64,000 bases of DNA, from positions 186,001 through 250,000 of the forward strand of contig NZ_SMZP01000005.1 of NCBI RefSeq assembly GCF_013181195.1, given 5' to 3'. The notes below the pieces were generated by a model that worked only from the letters and a program-made list of their open reading frames with translations, ran no database searches and was not told the DNA's origin. This stretch comes from Caulobacter sp. RHG1 (lineage in GTDB: Bacteria > Pseudomonadota > Alphaproteobacteria > Caulobacterales > Caulobacteraceae). The position numbers were made by a program, and so were the translations under genes. Shown one piece after another: positions 1-7,564 of the stretch (position 1 is the first letter of the stretch; each line of letters opens with the position of its first letter).

Positions 1-538
1 CTTCGACATCCCGACCGACAACCTGCTGCCCTCGCGCCTGCTGGCCGACGACATCATCCGCAACTACTCGCTGGGCCCGGACCTGATGGTCGTGTCGCCC
101 GACGTCGGCGGCGTGGTGCGCGCCCGCGCCCTGGCCAAGCGCCTGGACGACGCCGATCTGGCCATCGTCGACAAGCGCCGCTCGGGCCCGGGCCAGTCGG
201 AAGTCATGAACATCATCGGCGATGTCTCTGGCCGCCGCTGCATCCTGTTCGACGACATCGCCGACTCGGCCGGCACGCTGTGCAACGCCGCCCAGGCTCT
301 GATCAATCACGGCGCGACCTCGGTCAGCGCCTACGTGACCCACGGCGTCCTGTCGGGCGCGGCGGCCGACCGCGTCGCCAATTCGGTGCTGACCGAACTG
401 GTGGTCACCGACTCGATCGAAGCCTCGGACCAGGCCAAGGCCTGCCCGAAGATCCGCTACGTCTCGTGCGCCCCGCTGATCGGTGAAGCCATCCGCCGCA
501 TCGCCAACGAGGAGTCGGTGTCGAAGCTGTTCGACTGA
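1..538 (+). CDS. prs: Ribose-phosphate pyrophosphokinase, 3' part
   Basis: This is the C-terminal half (about 178 residues) of PRPP synthetase; the start lies before the window and the reading frame begins at base 2. The enzyme makes 5-phosphoribosyl-1-pyrophosphate from ATP and ribose-5-phosphate for nucleotide, histidine and tryptophan synthesis in the cytoplasm. Visible family motifs are [16 protein letters not shown], followed by DKRR and the PRPP-binding loop [12 protein letters not shown] (the usual form is VDDMIDTGGT). The gene ends with TGA at 536-538. No strong terminator follows, and 539-814 holds no gene that I can see. Confidence 0.95.
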   Translation, partial: FDIPTDNLLPSRLLADDIIRNYSLGPDLMVVSPDVGGVVRARALAKRLDDADLAIVDKRRSGPGQSEVMNIIGDVSGRRCILFDDIADSAGTLCNAAQALINHGATSVSAYVTHGVLSGAAADRVANSVLTELVVTDSIEASDQAKACPKIRYVSCAPLIGEAIRRIANEESVSKLFD

Positions 539-814
539 CCGACGTTAAACATATCTCCGATCGCCGAAGACCCGGATCGGGCATGAGGCCAGGCCGTCTC
601 CCGACGGTTTGGCGGCTGCGATCTTGTTGATTTTTCTGAATTAAGCGCGTTCTCTACCGCGTCGAGACACTCGGCTGGCGGGGGTATTGTCATATCCCTA
701 CTCGCCTCTCGCACGGCCCCGCTTGTAAAAGCTTGGTTAACGAGACGACAGTCACAATCTCGCCGACCCGGGCTGCTATCGGCGCCGCCAAGATCTGATG
801 GGGAAGTTCCTACA

Positions 815-1876
815 ATGCGCTCTTTTTCGCGTACGCGCGCCGTACTGACGACGACCGCCGTCGCGCTGGCCGCGCTCGTCGCCGCCTGTAGCGCGCCGGC
901 GCCCCCGCCTGCGCCCGTCGTGCAGGCCCCGCCGCCGCCGCCGCCGATCACCCTGTCGGCCAGCGTCGTCGAACGCGCCAGCGCGTTCCGCGGCTACATG
1001 GCCCGCGCCGGCGCCGTCTCGCCGGCCTTCCAGAACGGCGAGCAGATCCAGGCTGCGCTGAAGCTGGGCGCGTCCTACGAATCCAAGTCGTTCATGAACG
1101 GCGCCGTGGCCTACGCCGCCGTCCTGGCCTTGCAGGATCCGACCTTCGTCGCCTCGGTGCGCGAAGTCGCGGCCAACCCGACCTCGCGCCAGGAGATGGT
1201 CAACAACATCTTCTCCAACCCGTCGTACGCCGCGGTGTTCAAGGGCAGCGACAGCGCCGCCGGCCTGATCATCGACCAGATCGGCGCCGATGGCCTGAAG
1301 GTCTACATGGCCGGCAAGGCCGTGAAGCAGGCCGCCTACGACGTCCAGAAGGCCTCGTGGTCCAAGAGCTCGGTGGTTGATCGCGACGGTCGCCTGGCCT
1401 CTGCCAAGAGCCTGTCGGCCACCCCGGCCCTGGCCGAGAGCGCCGACGTGGCCGTGCTGCAGAACGCTTCGACCGGCGGTCAGTCGCTGGGCTTCACCCC
1501 GCGCGCCGCTGTGGCGCCCTATCAGCCCGTGGTGATCCGCGGCTTGGCCGTGGCCGCTCTGGCCGCTCTGGGCGCGGCCGGCGACAACAACCTGACCTCG
1601 ATCGACGCTCTCAGCGTCGACCCCGGCACCAACAGCTGCCTGAACATGGCCAAGCTGAACCTCTACCAATGCCTGGCCGTGGCCAAGCCGCACTACGAAG
1701 ACATCTTCTGCCTGGGCCAGCACATCCTGATGGACACCGGCGCCTGCATCGCCAAGGCCTCGGGCGCGGCCCTGCCGCCCGAACCGCCCCCGCCGCCGAA
1801 GGCCACGCCGGTCTCGACCAAGAAGACCGTGGCCAAGAAGGCGCCCGCCAAGAAGCCGGTCGCCAAAAAGAGCTGA
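815..1876 (+). CDS. Putative lipoprotein of unknown function
   Basis: A 353-residue protein I do not recognise. The N-terminus is a lipoprotein signal: basic MRSFSRTR, a hydrophobic stretch, and the lipobox LVAAC with the acceptor Cys near residue 25, followed by a proline-rich linker (residues 26-45). The middle is alanine-rich and contains two pairs of cysteines near residues 273-300. The C-terminus is a low-complexity, lysine-rich KKTVAKKAPAKKPVAKKS tail that could contact peptidoglycan or nucleic acid; that role is inference. The ATG at 815 has a weak purine-rich upstream site. A strong terminator follows at once, so the gene is probably monocistronic. Confidence 0.8.
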   Translation: MRSFSRTRAVLTTTAVALAALVAACSAPAPPPAPVVQAPPPPPPITLSASVVERASAFRGYMARAGAVSPAFQNGEQIQAALKLGASYESKSFMNGAVAYAAVLALQDPTFVASVREVAANPTSRQEMVNNIFSNPSYAAVFKGSDSAAGLIIDQIGADGLKVYMAGKAVKQAAYDVQKASWSKSSVVDRDGRLASAKSLSATPALAESADVAVLQNASTGGQSLGFTPRAAVAPYQPVVIRGLAVAALAALGAAGDNNLTSIDALSVDPGTNSCLNMAKLNLYQCLAVAKPHYEDIFCLGQHILMDTGACIAKASGAALPPEPPPPPKATPVSTKKTVAKKAPAKKPVAKKS

Positions 1877-1897
1877 TCCTTCTTCGAAATCCGACCG

Positions 1898-1931
1898 AAA
1901 GGGCCGGGCGTTGCGTCGCCCGGCCCTTTTG
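1898..1931 (+). terminator. Rho-independent terminator after the lipoprotein gene
   Basis: The stem AAAGGGCCGGGCG pairs with CGCCCGGCCCTTTT across a six-base loop and ends in a run of T. It starts 21 bases after the stop codon at 1876. Confidence 0.85.
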
Positions 1932-2032
1932 TGTATGTAGCGCGACCCCAAAACGACCGGGCGAGCGTGGCGATATGGCCATAGGCGCTGGGTCACAGCA
2001 GAGAGCATCCGGCTCTCCAGAAAGACACGACC

Positions 2033-2632
2033 ATGGCTGAGATCATTCTGAACGTTGAAGTCCGTGACGGCGCCGGCACCGGCGCGGCCCGCGCCGTGCG
2101 TCGCGAAGGCAATGTCCCGGGCACCCTGTATGGCGGCGGCAAGGCTCCGGTGAACATCGCCGTGAAGATGAACGAATTCCGCAAGTCGCTGTACACCGGC
2201 AAGCTGCTGGGCCACCTGGTGACGCTGCAACACGGCGACGAAAAGCAATCGGTCATCGCCAAGTCGATCCAGTTCCACCCGGTCACCGACGAGCCGATCC
2301 ACTTCGACCTGTTCCGCGTCTCGGAACACCAGCTGATTAAGATCGAAGTTCCGGTTCACTTCAAGAACCAGGAAACCTCGGTCGGCATGAAGAAGGGCGG
2401 CTCGCTGGAAGTGATCCGTCACACCGTCGAACTGGCCTGCCCGGCTGACAAGATCCCGGAAGAGCTGGTCATCGACCTGGCCAACCACGACATCGGCGAC
2501 ACCATCCGCATCTCGGAAGTGAAGCTGCCGGAAGGCGTGAAGACCGCCGTCGAGCGCGACTTCGTGATCGCGACCCTGAAGGCCTCGTCGGCCGCTCAGT
2601 CGGACGCCGGCGACACCACCGTCGAAGGCTAA
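2033..2632 (+). CDS. rplY: 50S ribosomal protein L25, long (CTC/TL5) form
   Basis: This 199-residue protein binds 5S rRNA in the large ribosomal subunit. Its length matches the two-domain CTC/TL5 form: an N-terminal L25 beta-barrel (residues 1-90, including GAARAVRREGNVPGTLYGGG and HFDLFRV) followed by the CTC C-terminal domain (about 95-185, including VPVHFKNQETSVGMKKGG and IPEELVIDLA). The gene starts at ATG 2033 and is followed by a terminator. The rplY-pth neighbourhood is common in bacteria and supports the call. Confidence 0.97.
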   Translation: MAEIILNVEVRDGAGTGAARAVRREGNVPGTLYGGGKAPVNIAVKMNEFRKSLYTGKLLGHLVTLQHGDEKQSVIAKSIQFHPVTDEPIHFDLFRVSEHQLIKIEVPVHFKNQETSVGMKKGGSLEVIRHTVELACPADKIPEELVIDLANHDIGDTIRISEVKLPEGVKTAVERDFVIATLKASSAAQSDAGDTTVEG

Positions 2633-2668
2633 TCGACACTCGGCCTTCGGGTCGAACCGATTTAAGAG

Positions 2669-2702
2669 ACGGGCGGGCCTTCGGGTCCGCCCGTTTTCGT
2701 TT
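2669..2702 (+). terminator. Rho-independent terminator after rplY
   Basis: The stem ACGGGCGGGCC pairs with GGTCCGCCCGT around a short TTCGG-type loop and is followed by TTTCGTTT. It lies 36 bases past the rplY stop. Confidence 0.85.
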
Positions 2703-2710
2703 GAGGCCGT

Positions 2711-2811
2711 GCGTCCTTCGAGGCGCGCTTGAAAGCGCGCACCTCAGGATGAGGGGTCAGTAGCAGCGTTCCTCATCCTGAGGCGCCCGCGCAGCGGGCC
2801 TCGAAGGACGC
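2711..2811. repeat. Palindromic intergenic element between rplY and pth
   Basis: A nested inverted repeat of about 100 bp. The outer arms are GCGTCCTTCGAGGC and GCCTCGAAGGACGC, and the inner arms are CCTCAGGATGAGG and CCTCATCCTGAGG. It occupies almost all of the space between the rplY terminator and pth. Such CCTCATCCTGAGG / TCGAAGGACG elements resemble dispersed palindromes known in alphaproteobacteria. RNA from either strand would form a long hairpin. Confidence 0.8.
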
Positions 2812-2836
2812 AGGGAGGCTCCACAAGGAACCAGAC

Positions 2837-3445
2837 ATGCTGATCCTAGCCGGCCTGGGCAATCCCGAGCCCAAGTACGAGAAGAACCGCCACAATGTCG
2901 GCTTCCTGGCTGTCGACGCCCTGGCGCGGAAATGGGGCACGGCTCCGTGGCGCGCGCGCTTCCAGGGCCTGGCCTGCGAGGGGCAGGTCTCGACGCCCGA
3001 TGGCCCAGTCAAGCTGCTGCTGCTCAAGCCCAAGACCTATTACAACGAGAGCGGCCGCGCCGTCGGCGAGGCGATGAAGTTCTTCAAGCTGACCCCGGCC
3101 GACGTCATCGTCTTCCACGACGAGATCGACATGGCCCCGGGTCGCTTCCGCATGAAGGCCGGCGGCGGCGCGGCGGGCAACAACGGCATCCGCTCGGTGA
3201 CCAGCCAGGTCGGCGACGCCTTCCGCCGGGGCCGCATTGGGGTGGGCCATCCGGGCCACAAGGATGCAGTGATGCACTACGTGCTGGGCGACTTCCACAA
3301 GATCGAACACCAGTGGCTGGATCCGATGCTGGACGCCCTGGCCGACGCCCTGCCCTTCGCCGCAGTCGGCGACGACGAGCGTTACCAAGCCGAGGTCATG
3401 CGCCTGGCCCCCGCGCCCAAGGCCGATCCCAGGAAGCCCACTTAG
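2837..3445 (+). CDS. pth: Peptidyl-tRNA hydrolase
   Basis: A 202-residue enzyme that hydrolyses peptidyl-tRNAs released prematurely from ribosomes, recycling tRNA in the cytoplasm. Family signatures are GLGNPEPKYEKNRHNVGF near the N-terminus (catalytic His near residue 20), KPKTYYNESGRAV, FHDEIDMAPGRFRMK (catalytic Asp) and GGGAAGNNGIRS. The length is typical of the family. A GAACCAGAC stretch precedes the ATG. Two copies of the short direct repeat CTTAGAGCAAGCC overlap and follow the stop codon. Confidence 0.97.
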   Translation: MLILAGLGNPEPKYEKNRHNVGFLAVDALARKWGTAPWRARFQGLACEGQVSTPDGPVKLLLLKPKTYYNESGRAVGEAMKFFKLTPADVIVFHDEIDMAPGRFRMKAGGGAAGNNGIRSVTSQVGDAFRRGRIGVGHPGHKDAVMHYVLGDFHKIEHQWLDPMLDALADALPFAAVGDDERYQAEVMRLAPAPKADPRKPT

Positions 3446-3508
3446 AGCAAGCCTACTTAGAGCAAGCCCGCCTAGAGCTGCGACGCCAAATTCGGTAGAG
3501 GTTCAGGC

Positions 3509-4270
3509 ATGTCAGCCCTGTTCTCGCTTCCCCTGCCCCTGCTGGGCCTGTCGCTGCTGTTCTCGATCGCCCTGTGCGTGCACGTCGTGCGGACGCACCG
3601 CGAGATGTTCTGGCTGTGGATCATCCTGATCTTCCAGCCGCTGGGCGGAGTGGTCTATCTGGCCGCCGTGATCCTGCCCGAACTGCTGGGCGGCAAGACG
3701 GCCCGCACCGTCGGCAACGCCGCCCGCCAGGCCCTTGACCCGCAGCGTGAATATCGCGAAGCCGCCCGCGCGCTCGACGACGCCCCGACGGTGGCCAACC
3801 GCGTGCGCATGGCTGTGGCCGCCACGGAACTTGGCAAGCATGCCGAGGCCGAGACGCTCTACGCCGACAGCCTGACGGGCATGTACGCCGACGACGCCCA
3901 GCTGCTGCTGGGCCGGGCGAACGCTCTGCTCGAGCTGAACCGTCCGGCCGAAGCCCTGCCGCTGCTGGAGAAGCTGGGCGAGCAGCCCAACGCCGGCCGC
4001 ACGCCCCACACCATGCTGGCTCTGGGCCGCGCCTATCAGGCTCTGGGCCGTGACGAGCAGGCCGACACGGCGCTCAGTTGGGCCGCCGACCATTATCCGG
4101 GCTTCGAGGGCATCGCCCGCTACACGGTGTTCCTGGTCCGCCAGGGCCGCAAGGACGAGGCCCGCGCCAAGCTGGCCGAGATCGATAAGCGCCTGTCCAA
4201 GACCCACAGCCACTTCCGCAAGGAAGCCAAGCGCTGGCGGGATTTCGCGGCGTCGGCGATCACGCTCTAG
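3509..4270 (+). CDS. Membrane-anchored tetratricopeptide-repeat protein
   Basis: This 253-residue protein has two N-terminal membrane segments (about residues 7-26 and 34-60, with the turn HREMFWLWIILIFQPLGGVVYL) that resemble a PLDc_N-like hairpin. A predominantly helical tail follows from about residue 75 with TPR-like repeats, for example AEAETLYADSLTG, ALLELNRPAEALPLLEKLG and LGRAYQALGRDEQADTAL. It probably acts as a membrane-bound scaffold; the partner is unknown. The 3' end overlaps that of the convergent gene at 4267-4644 by four bases. Confidence 0.75.
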   Translation: MSALFSLPLPLLGLSLLFSIALCVHVVRTHREMFWLWIILIFQPLGGVVYLAAVILPELLGGKTARTVGNAARQALDPQREYREAARALDDAPTVANRVRMAVAATELGKHAEAETLYADSLTGMYADDAQLLLGRANALLELNRPAEALPLLEKLGEQPNAGRTPHTMLALGRAYQALGRDEQADTALSWAADHYPGFEGIARYTVFLVRQGRKDEARAKLAEIDKRLSKTHSHFRKEAKRWRDFAASAITL

Positions 4271-4644
4271 TCGAAGGGATCGTCGCCTCGACGCCAGGCG
4301 CGAAGCGCCAAGCCGAGGACCCATAGCGCCGCCAGGATCGCCGAGACGACCAGCGCGGCGTTAAAGCCGCGCTCCATCATCAGACGCGAGTCCACCGCCT
4401 TGATGGCGGGCAGGACTGGGCAGTCTCCGTCCTTGACCCTCGCTGGCGTCGGACGCCGGAGCGCCTCGCGGTAGGCTAGGCGCTCACTGGTGGCGGTGAT
4501 TTCCACGCAGCGCGCCCAGTCGCCGCTCGGGCTGATGACGTAGAGCTTCAGCGGCGGATCGCGCAGGAGATCGACCACCGAGAAACCGATGGCGCCCACA
4601 TACGCCGCCGCGCACAGCGCGATGAGACGGTTTCGGCTGATCAC
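4267..4644 (-). CDS. Small membrane protein of unknown function
   Basis: I place the start at GTG 4644-4642, one base after the TAG of the upstream glycosyltransferase, giving 125 residues beginning (V)ISRNRLIALC. Two hydrophobic segments are visible, near residues 5-22 and 84-105. The region between them, with cysteines in RCVEIT and DGDCPVL, would be periplasmic. A longer in-frame start at 4746 would run through the neighbouring gene and gives an arginine- and serine-rich non-protein-like N-terminus, so I reject it. It is probably translated together with the glycosyltransferase. The function is not recognised. Confidence 0.6.
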   Translation of the reverse strand: MISRNRLIALCAAAYVGAIGFSVVDLLRDPPLKLYVISPSGDWARCVEITATSERLAYREALRRPTPARVKDGDCPVLPAIKAVDSRLMMERGFNAALVVSAILAALWVLGLALRAWRRGDDPFD

Positions 4645-4645
4645 T

Positions 4646-5551
4646 CTAGGCCACGAGCACGGGGGCGAGCTCGACCGCCGTCGCGCGCTCGTTGGCGACC
4701 GCCTGAGCCCGCAGGCAGGCTTCCAGGATGTCGAGGATTTCCGCATCGACCTCGGCGTCGAACTTGCGCGCGAAGAGATTCGGGCTCGACGTCAGCGCAT
4801 CCGCGTCGGCTGCCGTGTACGTGCGGGGACGCAGCTTGATGTCGCCGTCGGGCACCCAGTCGATCATCCGCTTGTCGTCGTTGATGACCTCGCCGTGCGC
4901 GGCGGTGTTCATCATCACGGTCTGGAAGAAGCCCTCATCGGCGATGAAGGTGTTGCGGTAGAAAGCCTTGTAGCGATCGACCGACGGGTCGTGGCAGACG
5001 AAGTCGCAGAACCGGCGGCTGACGATTTTCCACTGGTTGCCGATATAGGGCGTGGCGTCCTTCAGGAAGAGCCGCGTGACCAGGCTGTCGACAATGCGAC
5101 CGCCCTGTTCGACCACGTGCTGCAGGACCCGGCCCATGGTCTCGGGCCGGATGCTGGCCTGGTCGAGGACCCGGATAAACTCCCGGCCTCGGTTGGCGCC
5201 CAGGAAGCCCCGGATTTGTTCCTGCGTCGTCAGGGGGAAGTCCTGGCCGCTGAGGTTGATGAAGTAGTCCCAGTGGGCGTCCATCTCGAGCAGCTTGGCC
5301 ATGCCGCGCAGCTCGGCGTCGACCAGGCTGTAGCCGCCCCACAGGGCGCGCTTGCTCTCCAGGACGGCGGCGTTGGGATAGGCGGCGAGAAACCCGCGAA
5401 GGTCGCTCTCCAGTTCCGGGCCGGCGTTCTTGTCGACGTGGACGAGGTAGTGGTTGGCCGGGTCGTGGATCGCCTTGAACAGCCGCTTGAACTGTTCGGG
5501 ATAGCGATGGACCAGGATCAGATAGGCGATGGTCGGCGGAGTCTGGCTCAA
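4646..5551 (-). CDS. GT14-family (core-2/I-branching type) glycosyltransferase
   Basis: This 301-residue protein resembles beta-1,6-N-acetylglucosaminyltransferase-like (Branch, GT14) enzymes. Visible signatures are IAYLILVHRYPEQFKRLF, YLVHVDKNAG, WDYFINLSGQDFPL, and near the C-terminus DWVPDGDIKLRPRTYT and SSPNLFARKFD. It has no signal peptide or membrane segment, so it is probably cytoplasmic and acts on a surface polysaccharide or lipid-linked acceptor. The start is TTG at 5551, overlapping the TGA of an upstream open frame. The short membrane protein gene follows one base after its stop. Confidence 0.85.
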   Translation of the reverse strand: MSQTPPTIAYLILVHRYPEQFKRLFKAIHDPANHYLVHVDKNAGPELESDLRGFLAAYPNAAVLESKRALWGGYSLVDAELRGMAKLLEMDAHWDYFINLSGQDFPLTTQEQIRGFLGANRGREFIRVLDQASIRPETMGRVLQHVVEQGGRIVDSLVTRLFLKDATPYIGNQWKIVSRRFCDFVCHDPSVDRYKAFYRNTFIADEGFFQTVMMNTAAHGEVINDDKRMIDWVPDGDIKLRPRTYTAADADALTSSPNLFARKFDAEVDAEILDILEACLRAQAVANERATAVELAPVLVA

Positions 5552-5732
5552 GACTTGGTGCCTCGCAGGGCGTTCGGGTCGATCGGCCGGGGCCGGGTGG
5601 GCTGGCTGCCCATCGAACGGGGATCGTTCAGGCTCTTGGGGCCCGAGGGACGGGTTCCGGGATAGGTCTTGATGGCGTGGCCTTTCGTCGAGCGCGCCGA
5701 TCCGCGGCGCTCGGTCTGCTTGGAGCCGGTCG

Positions 5733-5840
5733 CTACTTCTTGCGCGGCGCCAGGGTCTGCGACAGCGCCGACGGCGCGGCGGCGATCACCTTGGGCTTTA
5801 CCGCCTTGGGTTTTCGGACTTCACGATTGCCTTTGGACAA
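5733..5840 (-). CDS. Small basic protein, 35 residues, TTG start
   Basis: An open frame starts at TTG 5840-5838 with a well-placed AAAGGA seven bases upstream and stops at TAG 5735-5733. The product (LSKGNREVRKPKAV, then a lysine/alanine-rich tail ending in LAPRKK) is small and highly basic, with all nine Lys/Arg-rich turns in frame. It resembles very short basic proteins of unknown role found in caulobacters; this is an impression, not a search result. It lies upstream of the GT14 gene on the same strand. Confidence 0.5.
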   Translation of the reverse strand: MSKGNREVRKPKAVKPKVIAAAPSALSQTLAPRKK

Positions 5841-6160
5841 GGGGCGTTCCTTTCAGGGGAAGACGCGGACGGCGGCCATGGGCGTGCTCGGGCCAAGCCC
5901 GACCGCGGCGGTCGACCATGATGTTGCGGATGTCTCTAGAGACGTCTCTGGGCGCCCCGGCTTCGGGACCTTGGGACCGTCCGCTAAGGGGGACCGATCC
6001 GGATGGCGTGACTGCGCGCCTCGAGAAGACCCTAGCACGCGCACCCGCGCGGCGGGGAAATGATTACGTCGTGGGGAGCCATCCCCTTCGGATCGCGCTA
6101 TCATCTCCGCGCCACGGATTACCTCGCGCCATGCGAGGCTCGTTGGCCTGAAAGGACGTC
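5841..6160. other. 320-bp divergent intergenic region
   Basis: I see no convincing gene here. The region separates the small leftward gene at 5733-5840 from the rightward genes that begin at 6161, so it should hold both promoters. The only clear structure is the perfect 12-bp palindrome GTCTCTAGAGAC at 5932-5943, followed at once by a further GTCTCT copy. This could be an operator, but that is unproven. Confidence 0.4.
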
Positions 6161-6205
6161 ATGTCCGCCCCCTCGAACACTTCAGCCCCTGCGGCGCTTC
6201 GATGA
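6161..6205 (+). CDS. Possible 14-residue leader peptide
   Basis: ATG 6161 follows an AAAGGA site four bases upstream and encodes MSAPSNTSAPAALR, then TGA. The TGA overlaps the ATG of the next gene as ATGA, which would allow translational coupling. The next gene has no ribosome binding site of its own, which favours a coupling role. No conserved function is known to me. Confidence 0.3.
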   Translation: MSAPSNTSAPAALR

Positions 6206-6426
6206 CCCCGTGGAGCGCCCTGCTGGCCGGCTTCAGCGCGCGCCAGGTTTCGGCTCGGGAGGTGCAAGCCGAAGCCTTCTTCCTAGGCAACCGCCACAAG
6301 GGCGAGATCCGGGAAGGCGCGGAAAGGGAACTGCTGGCGCCTGGCCTCAGTCCCAATCGCGCGGCCCTGCTGCGCGCGGTCATCCGCATGACGCCTCGGA
6401 CGACCAGCCGAGGCGCGCGCTCATGA
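6202..6426 (+). CDS. Small protein of unknown function, 74 residues
   Basis: A 74-residue protein starting MTPWSALLAGFS with a mixed-charge helical middle (ARQVSAREVQAEAFFLGNRH and REGAERELLAPG). It overlaps the short leader frame upstream (ATGA) and the coiled-coil gene downstream (ATGA at 6423-6426), so the three appear to be one translationally coupled unit. No domain is recognised. The coupling is the main argument that it is real. Confidence 0.55.
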   Translation: MTPWSALLAGFSARQVSAREVQAEAFFLGNRHKGEIREGAERELLAPGLSPNRAALLRAVIRMTPRTTSRGARS

Positions 6427-6608
6427 CCGACGAAGACGCCCAGGCGATGCGCCGCGAGAACGCCTACCTCAAGAGCCGGAACGCCCAGCTGCAGGGCGAC
6501 GTCACCAGCCTCAGCGGCCAGGTCGTACGCATGCAGCAGGAGCTGGAACGCCTGAGCGGCCGCCCTTTGGGCCGCTCACCCGATCCTCTCTTGACCGGCC
6601 AGTCATAA
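6423..6608 (+). CDS. Small coiled-coil protein, 61 residues
   Basis: The product (MTDEDAQAMRRENAYLKSRN and onwards) shows a heptad pattern of leucine, valine and methionine over residues 8-45, consistent with a short parallel coiled coil. A proline-rich tail ending LLTGQS follows. The start overlaps the stop of the preceding gene as ATGA. It is likely a small structural or adaptor protein; nothing more specific can be said. It converges with the pirin gene, leaving six bases between the stop codons. Confidence 0.65.
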   Translation: MTDEDAQAMRRENAYLKSRNAQLQGDVTSLSGQVVRMQQELERLSGRPLGRSPDPLLTGQS

Positions 6609-6614
6609 AGCCGG

Positions 6615-7445
6615 TCAGAACCGTCCGCGCTGGAAGTCCTCGAACGCCTGCACGATCTCCTCGCGGGAGTTCATCACGAACGGGCCGTGCCAGAACACCG
6701 GCTCTTGGATCGGACGGCCTGCCAGCAGCAGGACGCGGGCGTCGGTGACGGCTTCGACGCGGACGGTGTCGCCGGCTCCTAGGAACACGCCCGAGAGCGC
6801 GTCGATCGTCTTGTCGGCCACGCGGACCTGCCCCTCATAGACGGCCAGCATGGCGTTGCGGTCGTCGCCGACCGGCTCTTCAAACACCGTCCCGGCCGGC
6901 AGCACGACGTCGAAATAGAGCGCGTCCACGGCCCCGCCACCGATCGGGCCGGGCGTGCCGGCATCGGTCGCGCCGGAGATCACCTTGACCGTGACGCCGC
7001 CTTCGCGGGCCTCGACCGGAATGCTGTCGGCCTCGAACTCCTGGTAGCCCGGCGCGGTCATCTTCAACTTGGCGGGCAGGTTGACCCACAGCTGGAAGCC
7101 CCGCATCCGGCCTTCGTTCTGCTCGGGCATTTCGGAATGGACGATCCCCTTGCCGGCCCGCATCCACTGGATGCCGCCCGGTCCGATCACGCCCTCGCGG
7201 CCGGTATTGTCGCGGTGGCGCATCCGGCCTTCGAGCATGTAGGTCACGGTCTCGAAGCCGCGATGCGGGTGGTCGGGGAAGCCGCCCATGTAGTCGGACG
7301 CCTGGTCGTTATCGAAACAGTCCAGCATCAGGAACGGATCGAACATCTGAGCTTCGGGCGTGCCCAGCATGCGGGTCAGCCGCACGCCGTCGCCGTCCGA
7401 GGCGGGCATGCCCTTGACGATCTTCAGGACGGGTCGAACGCTCAT
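6615..7445 (-). CDS. Pirin family protein
   Basis: This 276-residue bicupin belongs to the pirin family, whose members bind a metal and may act as quercetinase-like dioxygenases or redox sensors. The N-terminal metal-binding motif is visible as DHPHRGFETVTYMLEG followed by MRHRDNTG, and then GGIQWMRAGKGIVHSEMP with the later His and Glu ligands. The length is typical. It is transcribed divergently from ychF, with the start at ATG 7445 behind an AAGGAGCTTCCC site. Confidence 0.92.
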   Translation of the reverse strand: MSVRPVLKIVKGMPASDGDGVRLTRMLGTPEAQMFDPFLMLDCFDNDQASDYMGGFPDHPHRGFETVTYMLEGRMRHRDNTGREGVIGPGGIQWMRAGKGIVHSEMPEQNEGRMRGFQLWVNLPAKLKMTAPGYQEFEADSIPVEAREGGVTVKVISGATDAGTPGPIGGGAVDALYFDVVLPAGTVFEEPVGDDRNAMLAVYEGQVRVADKTIDALSGVFLGAGDTVRVEAVTDARVLLLAGRPIQEPVFWHGPFVMNSREEIVQAFEDFQRGRF

Positions 7446-7564
7446 GGGAAGCTCCTTTCGGCCATTGATATCAGAACTGGTTGCAGTTCATGCAAGGGGC
7501 GTGCGGTTCGCCTTTCGCGGTCATCCGTGGTAATCGCCCGCCCAACGAAATCCACGAGAGTTCC

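Noticed and set aside
776..2488. A 570-residue leftward open frame across the lipoprotein and rplY genes
   Set aside because: It is the antisense shadow of two confident genes, rich in Gly/Arg/Asp/His and without any domain. High third-position GC often keeps the opposite strand open.
5669..6151. Rightward frames covering 5669-6151 (up to 160 residues)
   Set aside because: They are Gly/Pro/Arg-rich with no domain, and they lie opposite the small basic gene and the divergent promoter region. No ribosome binding site is seen.
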